Shown here: in pieces, positions 46,703 to 60,213 of the stretch
How positions within the stretch are numbered: position 1 is the first letter of the stretch
Layout: each line of letters opens with the position of its first letter
Source: Hemerocallis citrina
Lineage: Eukaryota; Streptophyta; Magnoliopsida; Asparagales; Asphodelaceae
Reading direction: 5' to 3'
NCBI GenBank assembly: GCA_017893485.1
Contig: CM030366.1
Location: 78,300,654-78,364,653, forward strand
DNA length: 64,000 nucleotides
The notes under the pieces: generated by a model
Databases searched by the model: none
Seen by the model: only the letters and a program-made list of their open reading frames with translations
Told to the model about the DNA's origin: nothing
Program-made: the position numbers and the translations under genes

Positions 46703-48941
46703 GGGGTAGGCATCCCCCATACACACATGGACTATGCTACGTCGGATTTCCATTAGCCGCAATTCCCTCTACTGTGTTTTTTGTCAGGATCTATTGTACT
46801 TTAGGTTGTACTTGGTATGGATGATTAGACCTACCCCCAGGGCTTTATTGGGGGATTATGTTTTATTTCCTGCACTGCACTTCTGTTGTACACCCGGTAC
46901 GCCGGGGTTGTTTTATTAATTTCTTATTAATGAAACAGGGTGGCATTACTCCACCTTTAACCTAAAAAAAACTATTCAAACAGCACCCATGTCTATTCTC
47001 AACAAAAAAAAAGAAGCAATATCAACACATGCATCATACAACAAGCATCTCTAAGTCATGGTGATTCACGAATTCATGTAGCCAAATAATGAGATAAGTA
47101 ACCAGATCTAACTTGTTGTTGTGAAATGAGCGTAGTAATGAATGGTTGTGACCCTTACGATTATGGAAATTAATAGAGATGAACAAATGAGTAGAACCAA
47201 GATTATCAACGATAACAAAAGGCGAGTCACAACTAAAAATCTACTTACAGTATTTCAAAAAGGTGCTTGTATGGGGAAACGAAAGAATCGTACAAGTTAC
47301 TTGCCTTGATTGGATGATGATCCCGATGATCTGATCGATGAATCCGAATCCCGATGTTGATGTTGATTGATGATGATGATCAAGATCTGATGGATCAGAT
47401 TTGGCACGGATCTTGATGGGGATCAAGATCAAGATGATCGGATGGCCGAAGTTCAAAGGAAGCTTGATGATGATGATGATCATGATAGGGATCGGACGGT
47501 CGAAGTTCACTTTGATGGTGATCAACTCAAGAACAGGGGACACGGTAGGGAGATCGACAGCGGATGGAGGGGGTTGTTGTCGGTGGTCGACTGGTCGGAG
47601 GTAGCGACAACTGCCGGCGAGGTGGTAGCAGCAGGAAGGCGAGCTTCAGTGGAGGTTTGGTGGCTCGACGGATGCAGGGTCAGGGTGGCAACAGCATGCT
47701 GGAGGTCGTGCGAGGGCTCGACGGGGATGGTGAAGTCGATGTAGGGGATGGAGGTGGTGGTGTGCGGGGGTTGACTGAGGTGAGGACGAGGGCGGGTGGC
47801 GAGGATGCACAGGGCGATGGAAGTGCTTGGGACTGGTGTTCGGGAGTTGGGGATGATGACTACGACGACAATGGGGGGGATGACGAATGCGACGACAATA
47901 GGGAAAGGCAGAGCGTCGCGAGGAGGCGAGGATGATCGGGAGAGGTGCATGTGGTGGAAATTGATGAGGAGCAGGCGGTGAGATGGGTTCGGGGATCAGA
48001 TGTGATGAGGAAGATGGTGAACAGTAATGGGGGTAGGGTTATGCAGTGAAGGGGGGAGATGAAAGTGTTGGTGGCTGGGTTTAATTAAGAGGGTGATTAG
48101 GGTTAAGGGTTTAACAGTGGGTTTATATAGAGTAAATGAATTAGTTTTGGGTTAACGGGTAACGGGTTTCGGGATCCAATAAGAAGAGGACTAAATGGGT
48201 TTTGGGTTTAAAATCCAATAAGAATGGGTTAAAAAATTTAATCTAAAAATACATATATAATAAACTCATATGTTATAAACCAGTATTAATAAATCAATTA
48301 ATATAATATAATATCGATTAAAATTTTATGCTTATTCAATACAAAATATACAATAATAATAACAATAACAAAATCAGATAATTTATGTAGAATAAGTTGA
48401 AATCTATAATTCGATTTTGGATTTCACAAAATAATCAAATAATCAACTAGTAATAATATAATAGTATGTTCTAAAATTTCTGGATTCCATTATATAAATA
48501 AATGAATACAACAAAATAATAAAACAATCCATTCGTAAGATGAAATATGATTTCAGTTTTATAATATAAATAATTACGTAAGAAGAAAAGAATTTAATTT
48601 ATAGAACGAAATATAATTTCGGTTTGAAAATCAATAATCATTTGAAAAGAATTAGCTACAATATAATGATTGATTAGAAAGGACTTTAATAGAGGTCGAA
48701 AACGAATTAAAATAAATGCATTTAAGAGCCGAAAAGATTTTGTAAAGAATCGAAATATACGAAGAAAATATGTAACATCGGAAAATACAATCGGAAATGG
48801 GTCTGGGTCAAACAAAAATAATCGAATGCTCAAATGAATGCAATTGGATTCAAAAGAATAGAAGGACACAAAGGAAATTGAAATACAAGAGTATGAAGAA
48901 AAGAGAAATGAAAGTCTGTATAATCGAGAACGGAGGTTACA

Positions 48942-50396
48942 TGATATGACAACCTTATGGCATTTTTTTTTCTTTTTTTTGACATTTACTAACAAAGAAG
49001 CACATGAACAAAAAGGCTAAAGATGTGCACAAACAATAAAGCAACTCAAAATTAATACTAGAAATATGAAATTCAACTATAAAAGGATTCTTTGAACATA
49101 ATATCTATTCTAAATCATTAGGTAAAGAGTGGCCTACAGCAGGACTTTTGAGATATGGTTAGGATTGTTTCTCTACTCTACATAACTAATATATAATAAA
49201 AATTTGCAAATAATGATTATCAGGAAAAGTGGCAGATATGATATAAATACTTCTTATAACTATATGAAGAAGATCATCCTGTAATATTCCACAAATCATT
49301 ATATATATATACTATGTCACTGATGAGTACTGCTTTGCTGTAAGAGAAGGTTAACAGTAAATCTAATGCAGTTTATTTTAAAGAATACAATGGTTATCAA
49401 AAAATCTATTTTGAAAAGACTAGCCCTTTGCATAGCCTCATAAGAGTTTCCTGACAAATTGAATCCTAGGTTTTACAAAACATAAATAAAGATAAAAATA
49501 ATATGGCAGCAACAAAACTAACAAGCAACTACATCGCCACTAAATCAGAATATTCAAATGTTATATCTATCACAAAAATAAGAGAGTGGTTTTCAATACA
49601 CCAATAAAGAATGTTGGCACCCAACAGTCAAAAAACCATATACATAAGAAACAAGAAGATGAAATACATCATGTTTTTTTAAACCAAGAAATCCACTTCA
49701 TGAAATTATTTCAAATGTTTTTTTGCTAACACGTTAATATCATCATGCGGTGCATGATACAGAAGATTATGCAGAGTATATATCATTATTTGCAGAATAT
49801 ATCATATATAGTATGATTCGTATGTAATAAATACCATACAAATATGATATGTGGTATGAAATTGAAACCAAAGAACATAGATCGAACTACATAGTATATC
49901 TCATGCAGAAAACTACTGTACAAGATATAGTCTATATGAAAGCAATGATATAAAATAAATTAATCTATTTGTTTACAAATTAAACAACTAGTATTTTTAT
50001 GGTCATCACACGAACAATAAATTTAAACATGCATGATATTCCAATTGTAATAACAGCGTATTAATTATAATAATCATTATTATTAATAAAATATGAAATT
50101 CCTTTTAATTCCTTTTTCGGCTAAAAGAAAAGAAAAGAAAATTCAAAAAATTTACTCAATTTCAAGATTCAGAAAATTTACCCAATATCATATATCAATT
50201 TACTCAATTTATATTTAGGCCAAAAATCAAGAAACCATAAGGGGAAAGAAGAAGAAGAAGGAGAAGAAAAATAGATCTAGCGGAGAAAAGAAACCAATAA
50301 GTTGTACGATCTATGTCATAACAACGACCTAGTCCTTTCAATTATACAGTAACAAGTCATTAAATAACAACGATCTAACATCGAGTATGAGAAATA
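48942..50396. other. AT-rich stretch without recognisable genes
   Basis: No open frame with a known domain is seen. Short purine-rich runs (gaagaagaagaaggag near 50250) and tata runs occur. Its left edge abuts copy B and its right edge abuts element E. Confidence 0.35.
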
Positions 50397-50401
50397 AAGA
50401 G

Positions 50402-53400
50402 TGTTAGATTCAAAGATAGAAAAGAATACTTTATTTGATTATTGGGTTTATTGAATTAATTATAACTGAGTGCAATGTCTCCAATATATAGGAGAGAAGC
50501 AAATACTAAACTAATACAAGCAAAGACTAAACCTGTCACGCCCCGCTTCCCAAAATACGAAATACGAGTACGTAACGAAGACCCAGCGAATGATGTAACA
50601 CCATCAATGAGCTGTACCAGTCTAACTCAACAATATGAACAACAAACACAAACACGCAAGAGAATATAATCACATGAATCAAAGAACAACTCCAATAATG
50701 AATGAAATGATTCAAAACATAATATTCAACATAATATCCAATATGTGGGAAAACAACCCCGAGATAAAAGCTCAAAACAATGTATAATATCAAAGACAAA
50801 GTTCAAAGGAAAGATATATAGCAGGAAATAATTCAAGCAGTGAAATCTTCGGCTCCATCTTCTAAAATTGTTGCTCACCAATTCCTTCTGATAGTGATCC
50901 TTCAGTACCTGTAAACTCGTGATCTATAAAGAGAGAAAATAATGTCCTTAGAGCAAGTCATGAATAGAAAGTAATGGAAAACAGGGAATAATAGGAAACA
51001 CGATATATCAAAAAATAAGGGATGGCATCAAAGTCAAAAACAATGACAAAAGTTGGTAGTAATGTCAAAGGTCTATATTTAATCATGCATTAATTAATAA
51101 TGTCAATTTAAGTTCTATATTGATGACTGTATATTGGATCAAGCATGAAATTTCAAATGCGGGTTATTAATCATTGTATTAACCCATCTAGTGCACGTAC
51201 TACTGCATTCCATTCCATAGGTTCGGTGCAAGCCAACAGTGAACATTTTAGACTGATGGTGATTCACGGAACGTGTACTCGGTAACAATATGACAAGATG
51301 TCATGATAACGTGATCACACAATGATAAGCATTTCTCCACCTTCCATGTAATAAACCATGCAAGCAAGAAGGCCTTTACCGAATACAGTTTCCGATTGTC
51401 CATTACCAAGTCAACCCATAATATCCCAGCTTGTTAGTATTTTATTTCATCCTATGTGAGTATGCAAGAAGGTGCTAGGTGTGACTAATTCTACTCATTA
51501 CAACAAAACAAGAAGCAAATATATTAAATCAACACAATTCACACAATCTGGACAGCAGGACGTTACTGTACAAAAACAGATATTCCCGCTACTACAGAAA
51601 AGAAAATCTGAATCCGTCAGAAGTTCTAAAAACTAGAATTTCTGCCGGTTCCAGCGCATATACATACGACATATAAATATAACAGAAACTAGGTTCAAAT
51701 TCCTATTGTTTACAAATTTCATGTTTAGGCACGTTATAGATTATGTTCACATATATGTTTCAGGTCAGAAAACACACAATTAAATCCACAAAAATTTAGG
51801 GTGATTCCCATACATGGCTAGCCTCAGCCAAATTAATTTCATATTTTATTTTACTGTTAACATATTTTATTTATTAATAAATCAGAATGATATGCATGAA
51901 ATTGGGAATCTCGAAATCTGAACCTAATAGTACTAAAAGACTGATATCTAACAGATTATAACTCGGAATTCAATTCCGTCGAATGTTATAGAAAATAGAC
52001 ACATGAGGCTACAATTCATATTTACGAAGTTCTTTCAAATTACCACAGTAATAGGGTCGAAATTCTGATACAAAAAAAGTAAACAGCAGGCCAGAAAATA
52101 ATTTAATATGAATAAGCAATAATTTCATCACACAAGCATATAATTCATGATAATTAATAAACAAAGTGCTATTTGAAGATTAACATGCAATTTTCTAGAT
52201 TTATGATGCAATTTACAATCATGGTAATTAACTCATCAAATCAAATTCAATCGGAAAGATTCAATATATCAAATAACTCTATAACATGGATCTAGTTATT
52301 TTTATGAATTTTGTGCATATGCAATGTGCAATAGGGACTAGGGTTCGAATCGATGATAAAGGCATGAAGTCAAGGATATCTCGGGTTAGCACGTGTAAAC
52401 CCTCAATATACTCAACGGAAGATGAATAGCATAACAATATGAAAATAATTGGGAACTACTTGCGGGGATCAAAAGAGTTCTTGAACAAAAATAATCAAGC
52501 TAGTTCAAGAGAGACTTGTCTTTTAGATGATAAATTCGAATATAAAGAATAACAGGACGAGAATCCCGAGCGTCGAAACACGAACAATGCATGCACGGAA
52601 GCACATGCAACCCATGCAAAACAACACACAGCAACAACAAATAGCAGATCCAAAACACCAAATGGCAAAAGCAATACCAATAGCACACAGTGGATCCCCT
52701 CTTCTCCTGAACACCAAACAGCAAATAGGAGAGAGACAGCGGGGGTCAGCGGTGCACAGGGACAGGGCGGCTGACGGCGGCGACTGGAGACAGCAGCAAC
52801 GAAATCAATGGCCTTCGAGGGTAGCTCGACGAGAGGACGGCGGTGCAGTCGACAAAAATAGGGGAACTCGGAGGGAAACAGGGGAGCTTCGGAAGGGGAT
52901 GACAGGGTGCTATGGATGATCGAGGTGGCGGAGGACGGTGGTTGACGACGAGGGACGATGAGGGTGATGATGGGTGTTCGGAGCTCTAGAGATGGTGAGG
53001 CAATGGGATCTCGGTGGTGGATGAAGATGGGAGGCAACGGCTTCAGTTTGAGGATGAGGATGGGGATGGACAAGGGTGGTGCTGAGTGGGGGTTGTGATC
53101 GGAGGGCGGTCGGAGCGACGGAGGATGAGGCGAACGGGAGGCTTCAGGATGGGTTCGGGAAACAGAGGATGGGAAGAGGTGAGCGGCGGGATGTTAGGGG
53201 AGAGAGATTAAAGTAAATAGGGTTATTAATTAATTAGGGTTTAGGGGGTATTTATATGGGATAGTAGATGTTGCATTTTGGGTTGCGGGTTAACGGGTTG
53301 AGGGTATGGGTTTAGGATCCAAACAGAGAAAAATGAATAGAAATCAATGGGACATGAATATAACAAATCAATATAAACCCAAAATACAAAAGAATGAAAT

Positions 53401-53620
53401 TAGTAGTGAGCCAAAAATTCAGGGTTCAAGCCAAAAAGAGTACAAAATGATCAAAAGAGATTAAATGAGCTCAAAGAAAAGCAATATTTTTTATTTAAAA
53501 GAGATTCGAATACAATAATCAAAAAGGAGAAAATTACAATAAAATCCAAAAATGAAAATAGGGGTTACAAAACTAATACATTATTCGATATGAGACTAAA
53601 CTAATATTTTAAATCTGACA
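50402..53620 (-). repeat. 3' LTR of element E, split by copy C
   Basis: The outer part is 50402-50533 and the inner part 53570-53620. Both match the intact LTR at 60660-60816, for example ttattcgatatgagactaaa and attgggtttattgaatt. Confidence 0.85.
50534..53569 (-). mobile_element. TG...CA element, copy C (3.04 kb)
   Basis: Plus-strand ends are TGTCACGCCCCGCTTCCC (50534) and ATAGGGGTTACA (53569). Flanks aaacc and aaact differ by one base, and the interrupted LTR confirms the insertion point. A GC-rich block with Pro/Ser-rich minus frames lies at 52495-53073, and a minus-strand TATA word (catataaatacc) near 53251-53260. It shares long homology with copy A (reverse) and copy B (direct). Confidence 0.8.
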
Positions 53621-53689
53621 CCCTCTCTCAAACTCAAATTGGTTCAAGCAGCATGAGTTTGGAATATTGACGATATTCATGTGACAGGG

Positions 53690-53885
53690 ACAGCGCACGT
53701 TAGCGGCGCATGGGACGACGCATAGTGGCGCAGGGAGGGCGCACAATAGTGGCGCTTGGGATGGTGCTCGGTGGCACAGGGACGGTGCACGGTAGCGGCG
53801 CAGGTGACAATGCACAATGGCACAGGGATGACGCTCGGTAGTGGCACATGGGACAACGCTCTGTACCAGTGCATGAGACGATCTG
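53690..53885. repeat. Degenerate minisatellite (about 33-35 bp unit)
   Basis: Units of the type agtggcgcn.ggga.ggngc.c recur about five times (gcacgttagcggcgcatggg, gcacaatagtggcgcttggg, gcacggtagcggcgcaggtg, gctcggtagtggcacatggg). The array lies in the internal region of element E near its 3' LTR. Confidence 0.6.
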
Positions 53886-54418
53886 GCTCTTGGATCTAAA
53901 AAGTGTGGGAGTAGTGCTCTTCAGTAGGAGGTAGTAGAAGTAGTGTTCTTCAGTGGGAAGTATTAGAAGTAGTGTTAGTAGAAAGGATGGCGCTTAGTGA
54001 CGGCGTATGAGACGATTCAGCTCTTGGATCTGGGAAGTTGTAGAAGTAGTAGTAGTAGTTCGGGATGGCCCTGGGTAGACGGGATGTATGTCGGGATCTG
54101 GGATGATGTCTGAAATTGAGATGATGTTGGGATCTCCCCCTCTCAAACTCACGACGGATTAACCAGTGTGAGGTTGTATTGGGATCTTGACGCAGAAGTG
54201 GGAGAGCATCAACAGGATCTGGGATGAGGGAGACGGGAGTTGGGATGAGTTGTGTTGGGATTTTTTATATTTTGTTTTATTTTATTTTATTTTTTGGGAA
54301 AAACGGGTATTAGGGTTTGGAGTATAGTGTGTCGGGTATAAGTGTATAGGTCAGGTATAGTGGTAAGAGAGTATTGTCTGGGTTTTGGGTATAGAGTAAG
54401 CGAGTCAGGTAAAATGGT
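53886..54418 (-). other. Internal region of element E, no coding signal
   Basis: It contains duplicated words (gctcttggatct twice; gtagaagtagtgttcttcagt and relatives) and a second polypurine-like word on the minus strand (gtttgagagggggagatc, near 54134-54151). No protein domain was recognised. Confidence 0.4.
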
Positions 54419-54423
54419 AATAG

Positions 54424-57400
54424 TGTAACGCCCCCTTTTTTATTCCAATATTTCAAAGAAAATTTTGGCAGAGTTTTCCCTGAGATTTCTGTCCCGAAAC
54501 ACAAAAAGTTTACAAAATTCTACTATAAATTCCGTACTTCACATCACAGGCAATAATATCATGGGCTCCCCAGGCTAAAACGAGCATAATCACACAGGCA
54601 ATATAAATATCATGCTCTGGGGGCCAAACTCATAATAGGATATCAATTATCAATTAAAAACTATAAATTCCTTTGAAAACGTAGTAAAGTTTTTAGAAAA
54701 TAACTTATAAAACATACCACAGGACCCGGTACTCCACAACGAGATGGGTACGGGTCAAAAATATCATGCCACTCCACACTATACTCATCATCATCATCCA
54801 CATACTTATACATCTAAAATATAATTTAAATCATAAATTTCACTATTCACATAATTAAACTTAAACAACAACTTTAAAATAAAAGCTCCACTCCACAGAA
54901 TCTACACCTCATCTCTGCACTGCTGAGGACCTGTAACAGTAGGGGATCTAGGGTAGTCCAGGGACTCCCTAACCCCCCAAACACTAAGGGGTTAGCTATT
55001 TCTGGTGTGAGTATAATTTACTAATTAAGCAAATAAATTAAACTTTATAAATAAAAATAGAACGAACTTACAAATACCAAGATAATCAAATTTTACCTGA
55101 AATCTGAACATGTAAACATCATAAATGGGATTTTACATCAAATACTCTCTGAGTCATCACCTGTATGTATATCCATACCCGCTCATAACATACTTATCTT
55201 TAGTTTGGAAATCATTCACAAATTAGTCGCTTAACGCCATTCACTTTATGCCTTATACAAATATTCCTATAACTATACTTTTTCATAAAGCTTTACATTC
55301 ACAAATAACTATACTTTCACATAAACTGCACCTCATTTACCATTTATTTGCATTTACAAACTCACGACTTATATTCTTTCGTACTCATCTTCATTCATAA
55401 ACATGTTCTTTCTCAATATCATATCACATAACATCGCATTCATTCATTTCTTACAACATATATCATCACGTCTCGCAATACATCACTTTCACACTCATTA
55501 TCCACTTCAACTATCACACTCACAATTCATCTTGAATAGAAAATAAACGTGTATCCTGATTTTTTAGTGTTCGTATATGCCATGACCTGAGTCTAATGCA
55601 AAAATACAGAGTATAGAATAGATGCACTTAATCTGATGTCAGCAAGACTCTGGACACACATGTATCCCATACTACATGTGCCCCAGATCAAGCCGTTTCT
55701 CCAGTTTCAGGGATTCGAACCCTCGCCATGCAATGCATTCTATTATTATACACTTCCTGTTCCTGATAGTAGAGCATGGCTGAGGAGGTTGCAGATTAAT
55801 CGGTCTCATCCATTCAGCAGCCACTTAGTGGTGTCTCAGTTTGCCACTAGTGCCCAGCGCCCGGACCCCACTCAAAGGCCATGATGAACCTACAATACAC
55901 TGCAGCACACCCATTGTGCAGAAGATCCAATATGATCCATTCGTGTCCACCGCATAGAACATGATGGCCTCGAAGGTCTAAAACCCCTTATCCGCCAAGA
56001 AATTGACATCCCATTCTTACCACGGGACTTCAGGAATCAACAGTGCAAGATACGCACCACAGCACGTATCCCTAATGACAGGAAGAGACAATCCCACGGT
56101 TATCACCACCTAGTGCCAACTCTCAGAATGTGTCGGATTATAGAGAATCACCCCTAACACCAATTCGATCTTCAAGCGAAATAACAAAAGAAAACCTAAT
56201 CAATGCAATTTACTGAAAACATGTTATTCAAATCACACTCGGTGTCGATCAAACAAAGTCAAGCTTGATTGGTCTGTCAAAGTCACAACCATCACGAGAA
56301 TCACATCCACTAATTCCCAATACCTTCACAGGTCATCGACCCAATAACCCCGACCCGTGACCCTCAGCTAGTAGTCCAACGGCGCCCAAAGGATGCAAAA
56401 CAATTTGAATGAAGGTAAGCACACATATAATCAACAATTCTGAATATTGACAAACTCAGGCATCGAGACACCAAACACAAACCGACCAGAGCTATAACCC
56501 AACTCGCTCATGTCCACCATGAGCACTAAGCACAGGAACATGTCTAAGTTCCAAATGAAATGCTAAAAACATCTTTAAAAGCACGATAGCTCATGATCAC
56601 CACACTGCGGTAAGCAAAGGATTCCTCATCAATTGCCCATAAAATATTCCAAGAAATAGCAGTAGTTGTGACCGAAGCTACGCTCATCAGAATCCAACAC
56701 AAACAGACTTTCTAGAAGGGTAGGGAGATCCACTGCAATTCCCTAGTGGATGACTCCCTCAAATTCTTATAGAACTCAAGTTCCCGAGTCAGCTTAAGCT
56801 TGAAGTTTAGTCTAAACAATAGGTTGCTAACTTGCAACGTCCATAACTTCCAACACAATACAGAATTGCTTGATACTACCCATTCTGGAAAGATAAAACC
56901 CTAGTATACAACTCTCCAGTTAACCATTTCCTCAAATTCAATCATCTTGATACAATAAAAACCTCATATACTCTTAATAGTATATTATTTCACGCACTCG
57001 CTGCACCTTCCCGATATCATAAAAATTTGGTCACTCATCGGAATTACTTGATTCCGAGTTCAATGGAAAGGTGGGAGTATCTACTACAACTTCCTAGTTG
57101 AACACTTCCTCAGATTCAATCATTACAATGCTCAAAAACACCAAATTCCATCAGGTATACAAACAGGGGGGAAATTGATTCTTTTAACAAACGTTGCCTT
57201 GACAAGGCTGAATCTGTCCCAACTCTGGAAAATCAAAACCTTCAACCTACAAACTGGAATCACAAAATTCCAGTTGGGTTAGAAAGCTATGACTCTCTAC
57301 TACGACTCTCTAGTTGGTCAATTTCCCAAATTCTGAACAAATAGTTCCAAAATTTCTCATCTTCACAGACTAGTCAACTTGTACTAGGCTGAACATAGTC

Positions 57401-59679
57401 CACTTTAAAGTTCAATAAAAAATTCACCTTAAGTTCAATGCTCATGAAATTTGAGATTCTTAATCCAAATATGTATCATTTCATTGTGTCAAAAATTTGT
57501 ATTGAGATTCATATCACACAATGAGTTATGACACCTCAAACAAAGCACAAATTTCAGCTGCTCTTCAACAGGGTATTTACTACCCTTCACTAATTATTTT
57601 AGAAACCCCATCAAATGACCTCTAAAAATTCTAAAATTTAAGAATCATCAAATAGACTCATACCATAAGCTACTCCCAAAGTTTCATAGCAATATCATAA
57701 GCACACAAGGAGTTATGGCCTTTTGAACTTCTGTCCAAACCACAGACAGATTAACTTCCACTTCCAGATCAGTTGCATTCTTCCAATTTTTCTAGGCATC
57801 AAATGACCTCGGAAAATTACAAAATTTAAGACTAAAGTTGTAGACACATACAAGAGTGTCCACAAAAATTTTCAGCTCAAAATTACCAGCCTACATTGAG
57901 TTACAAGGTCAGAAAGACACAGCAAAATTTCACACAGTAGCAGCACTTCTGGCTGCTCACTGTCCTGAGTTGGGTCCAATGTTTGGGCTATTAAATTGCT
58001 TCCAAATATTATGAAAAAAATTCATGGATATTCTACATACATAGAAGAACAATTCCCCAAAGTTTGAGCTCAAAATTCTGAGTCATTTGAGAGCAAGATA
58101 TTCCCAAACTTACCCTCACAAACAAGCTTCTTAACAAAAACTCATAAAATGAGTTGTTCTAATTATACAACTATCTTTTCTTAGCATACCACTATCACAT
58201 ATGTTAATCAAAATTTCGCTAACTATTTTCACATGCTAAAAATTCACATACGCATCAAAACTAAAATTTTAGAGTGAGCGAAATCACCCACATGGCACAC
58301 ACGCCAATCATGCCAATTTTCACGTCAAATTATCACATAAATTTCCAATTATCACACGCCTATCACACATACACCATATCATTCATTTCATCATGTTATC
58401 GCATCACAATATCATATCATACACACCATGTACATAAAATAAAAGAGATCATACTCACATATTTCGATATCATTATATAAATATAACTCATCCCCATATA
58501 CATAACTAATCCATTATCCATAAATTTATACCACTTTATCCCAATACGCCTCACCCATAAATCATATCAACAATTCAGTTTATTCAACTTCTTTTAAAAC
58601 ATCAAATACGTAAATAAAATCATACTCACTTAATATCCTGCGTAGACTCGAAACACCACCTCACCATCCCGCATCTGAAGTCGCTAACATCTCCTATTAT
58701 CAAAATTTCAATACAATTCAGGCTCAAAACATCCAAATCAGCCACAGGAAAATAATACAAATCCTAATATCACACGGGCATTTTATTGAACGTCTGGGAT
58801 GCACACGTGCGATGCACGTAATAGTCAAATTCCTACGGAATTTTTATCCCCAAACAATTACTAGAACCACTCCCAAATTATTCTAATAGCTCAACTACAA
58901 TTTCTACTACCATACAAGAGATAATTCTTATATATAAAATTCCTTTTTTATAAACCAAAAATCCTAATTTATGTGCAACTTACAAATTCTCCATTAACTT
59001 GCTAATTTCTTGTATCTATAATACCCAACACCTCCTAATCTCCCTACTACCATATTTCTTCAAAATAGAAACTGAAAACACTTAATTCCATACAAACAAA
59101 ATAAACTAGGGTATACCTTCCGGAGTTATTTCTTCAAATTGATGCTACCATGAGCTAGAACACCCTTCACTTGGTCTACCCCGCGAATTAATTTAAAAAC
59201 CATGTAAAATCGGGATGGATTTGAGCGAGGAGAAATCGAAACCGAAGTGGGTTTCTTTCGGTCGGGGGAAAGAAACAGGAAAGGAAAGAAAGGAGGAGAA
59301 GGATATGGGAGGGGTTTTTAGAAAGTTAAATAATATATATAATAATTAATTAGGTATATTACCATATAAGCCCCTAATATCCAAAATATTTCAAATAAAC
59401 CCCAGCTCGATACTTTAATAATACGAACAGTACAAAATACCATAAATTTATCGCATAACAATCCCCCAAATTTATAGAATAAAAATAAATAATATTTCTT
59501 CATATAAAATCTCAACTCTTAGCTCCAATATATCATCTACACCAATCCAACACAAATATCCATACCAAAATCAATATTTAAAAATAAAATAAAATAGATA
59601 TACCTTAAAAATAATTCTCACAACTTCAAAGATATAAAAACAGGAATTCTTGGTATTTTTAAAAATTCGAGGTGCTACA
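54424..59679 (-). mobile_element. TG...CA element D (5.26 kb), related in design to copies A-C
   Basis: Plus-strand ends are TGTAACGCCCCC (54424) and CGAGGTGCTACA (59679). The flanking 5-bp duplication aatag is exact (54419-54423, 59680-59684). On the minus strand an AT-rich start is followed by a tata run (near 59325-59345) and a C/T-rich leader (near 59220-59320), the same plan as copies A-C. The internal sequence shows no recognised protein, primer site or second LTR. Best guess: solo LTR or non-autonomous LTR-type element. Confidence 0.75.
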
Positions 59680-59869
59680 AATAGGGTATTGAATTATGAC
59701 TTTTTTAGAAGAAATGGGTCAGGTTTCGGGTTTAGGTGGGTTAGGGTTTTAGGTTGGGCCGGGTTCGAGTATGGTATTAGAGTTTTGGGTATAGGGATAT
59801 AGGGTTTGACGGTTTCGGGTATGAGGAGTAGGGTTTGGAATATTGGGATGTAGGGTTAGGGTTTCGAGA

Positions 59870-60208
59870 GCAGAGTTGACGGCGGCGCGACGAGGAGGGA
59901 GCGGTTCTCGTTGGGGGCACCAGCGATAAGGAGGAGGGAGCCCATGGAGGCAGTTTGGCCGATGCAGAGGGGGAAACGGGGGAGCAGATGTACTAGATGG
60001 TGTTGTAGATGGCGAAGCCGGCGGTGTCACTGGAGATGGGGCCGTTGATGTAGATGACACGCTCCTGGAGGAGGCAAAAGAAGTTGTTGTAGGCGCGCTT
60101 ATTGCAGGAGGTGTGCTCGATCACCATCAGAATTAGGTTGTATGACCGAGTGGTGGTGGTCGCAGTCAATTGGGGGCAAAAGAGGGAGCGGGAGACGTGG
60201 CGGAGCAT
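59870..60208 (-). pseudogene. Captured mitochondrial ClpP2-like protease fragment
   Basis: The minus-strand frame from 60208 begins [10 protein letters not shown], like a mitochondrial presequence. It continues with [31 protein letters not shown] and AGFAIYNTI, which match the plant ClpP2 segments around SLIPMVIEHSS, INGPI.DDT and AGLAIYDTM. About 30 residues between the last two are missing. A TAG then replaces the Gln before YI.SPVS, and after a frameshift near 59990 the words IGQTASMGSLLLIAGAPNE follow. They include the region of the catalytic Ser (GQAASM). The rest is absent. It is a truncated, non-functional copy without introns in the readable part. Confidence 0.8.
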
Positions 60209-60213
60209 AATGG

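Larger units (their letters stand above)
40395..46970 (+). mobile_element. L1-type LINE, copy 1, inserted in copy B
   Basis: It is flanked by aactattcaaac (40383-40394) and actattcaaac after the A-tail (46971-46981), a target duplication of 11-12 bp. It ends cctaaaaaaa. ORF1 with two zinc knuckles is followed by ORF2 (endonuclease, RT, C-terminal zf-RVT). Compared with LINE copy 2 at the window end, it appears to lack several hundred bases at its 5' end. Multiple stops and frameshifts make it inactive. Confidence 0.92.
38407..48941 (-). mobile_element. TG...CA element, copy B (about 3.95 kb without the nested LINE)
   Basis: Plus-strand ends are TGTCACGCCCCACTTTCC (38407) and GGAGGTTACA (48941). 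Flanks read ggata and tgata, four of five matching. Homology to copy C is visible in 38407-38600 and in 39760-40000 (for example gacgttattgcaccaaaac against gacgttactgtacaaaaac). After the LINE it continues with a GC-rich block (47330-48060) and a minus-strand TATA word near 48121-48128. No retroviral-type genes are seen; frames in the GC-rich block have no recognised domain. Confidence 0.7.

Noticed and set aside
47442..47950. Overlapping GC-rich frames on both strands in copy B
   Set aside because: Base composition suppresses stops on both strands; no domain or conservation with copies A or C was seen.
55700..55730. A tRNA-like T-arm word (minus strand ggttcgaatccc) inside element D
   Set aside because: No D-arm, anticodon arm or acceptor stem could be built around it; it is most likely a chance B-box-like word.
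58790..58830. A second Helitron end (gtgcgatgcac) in element D
   Set aside because: The hairpin word is present but no terminal CTAG or matching 5' end lies at the right distance.
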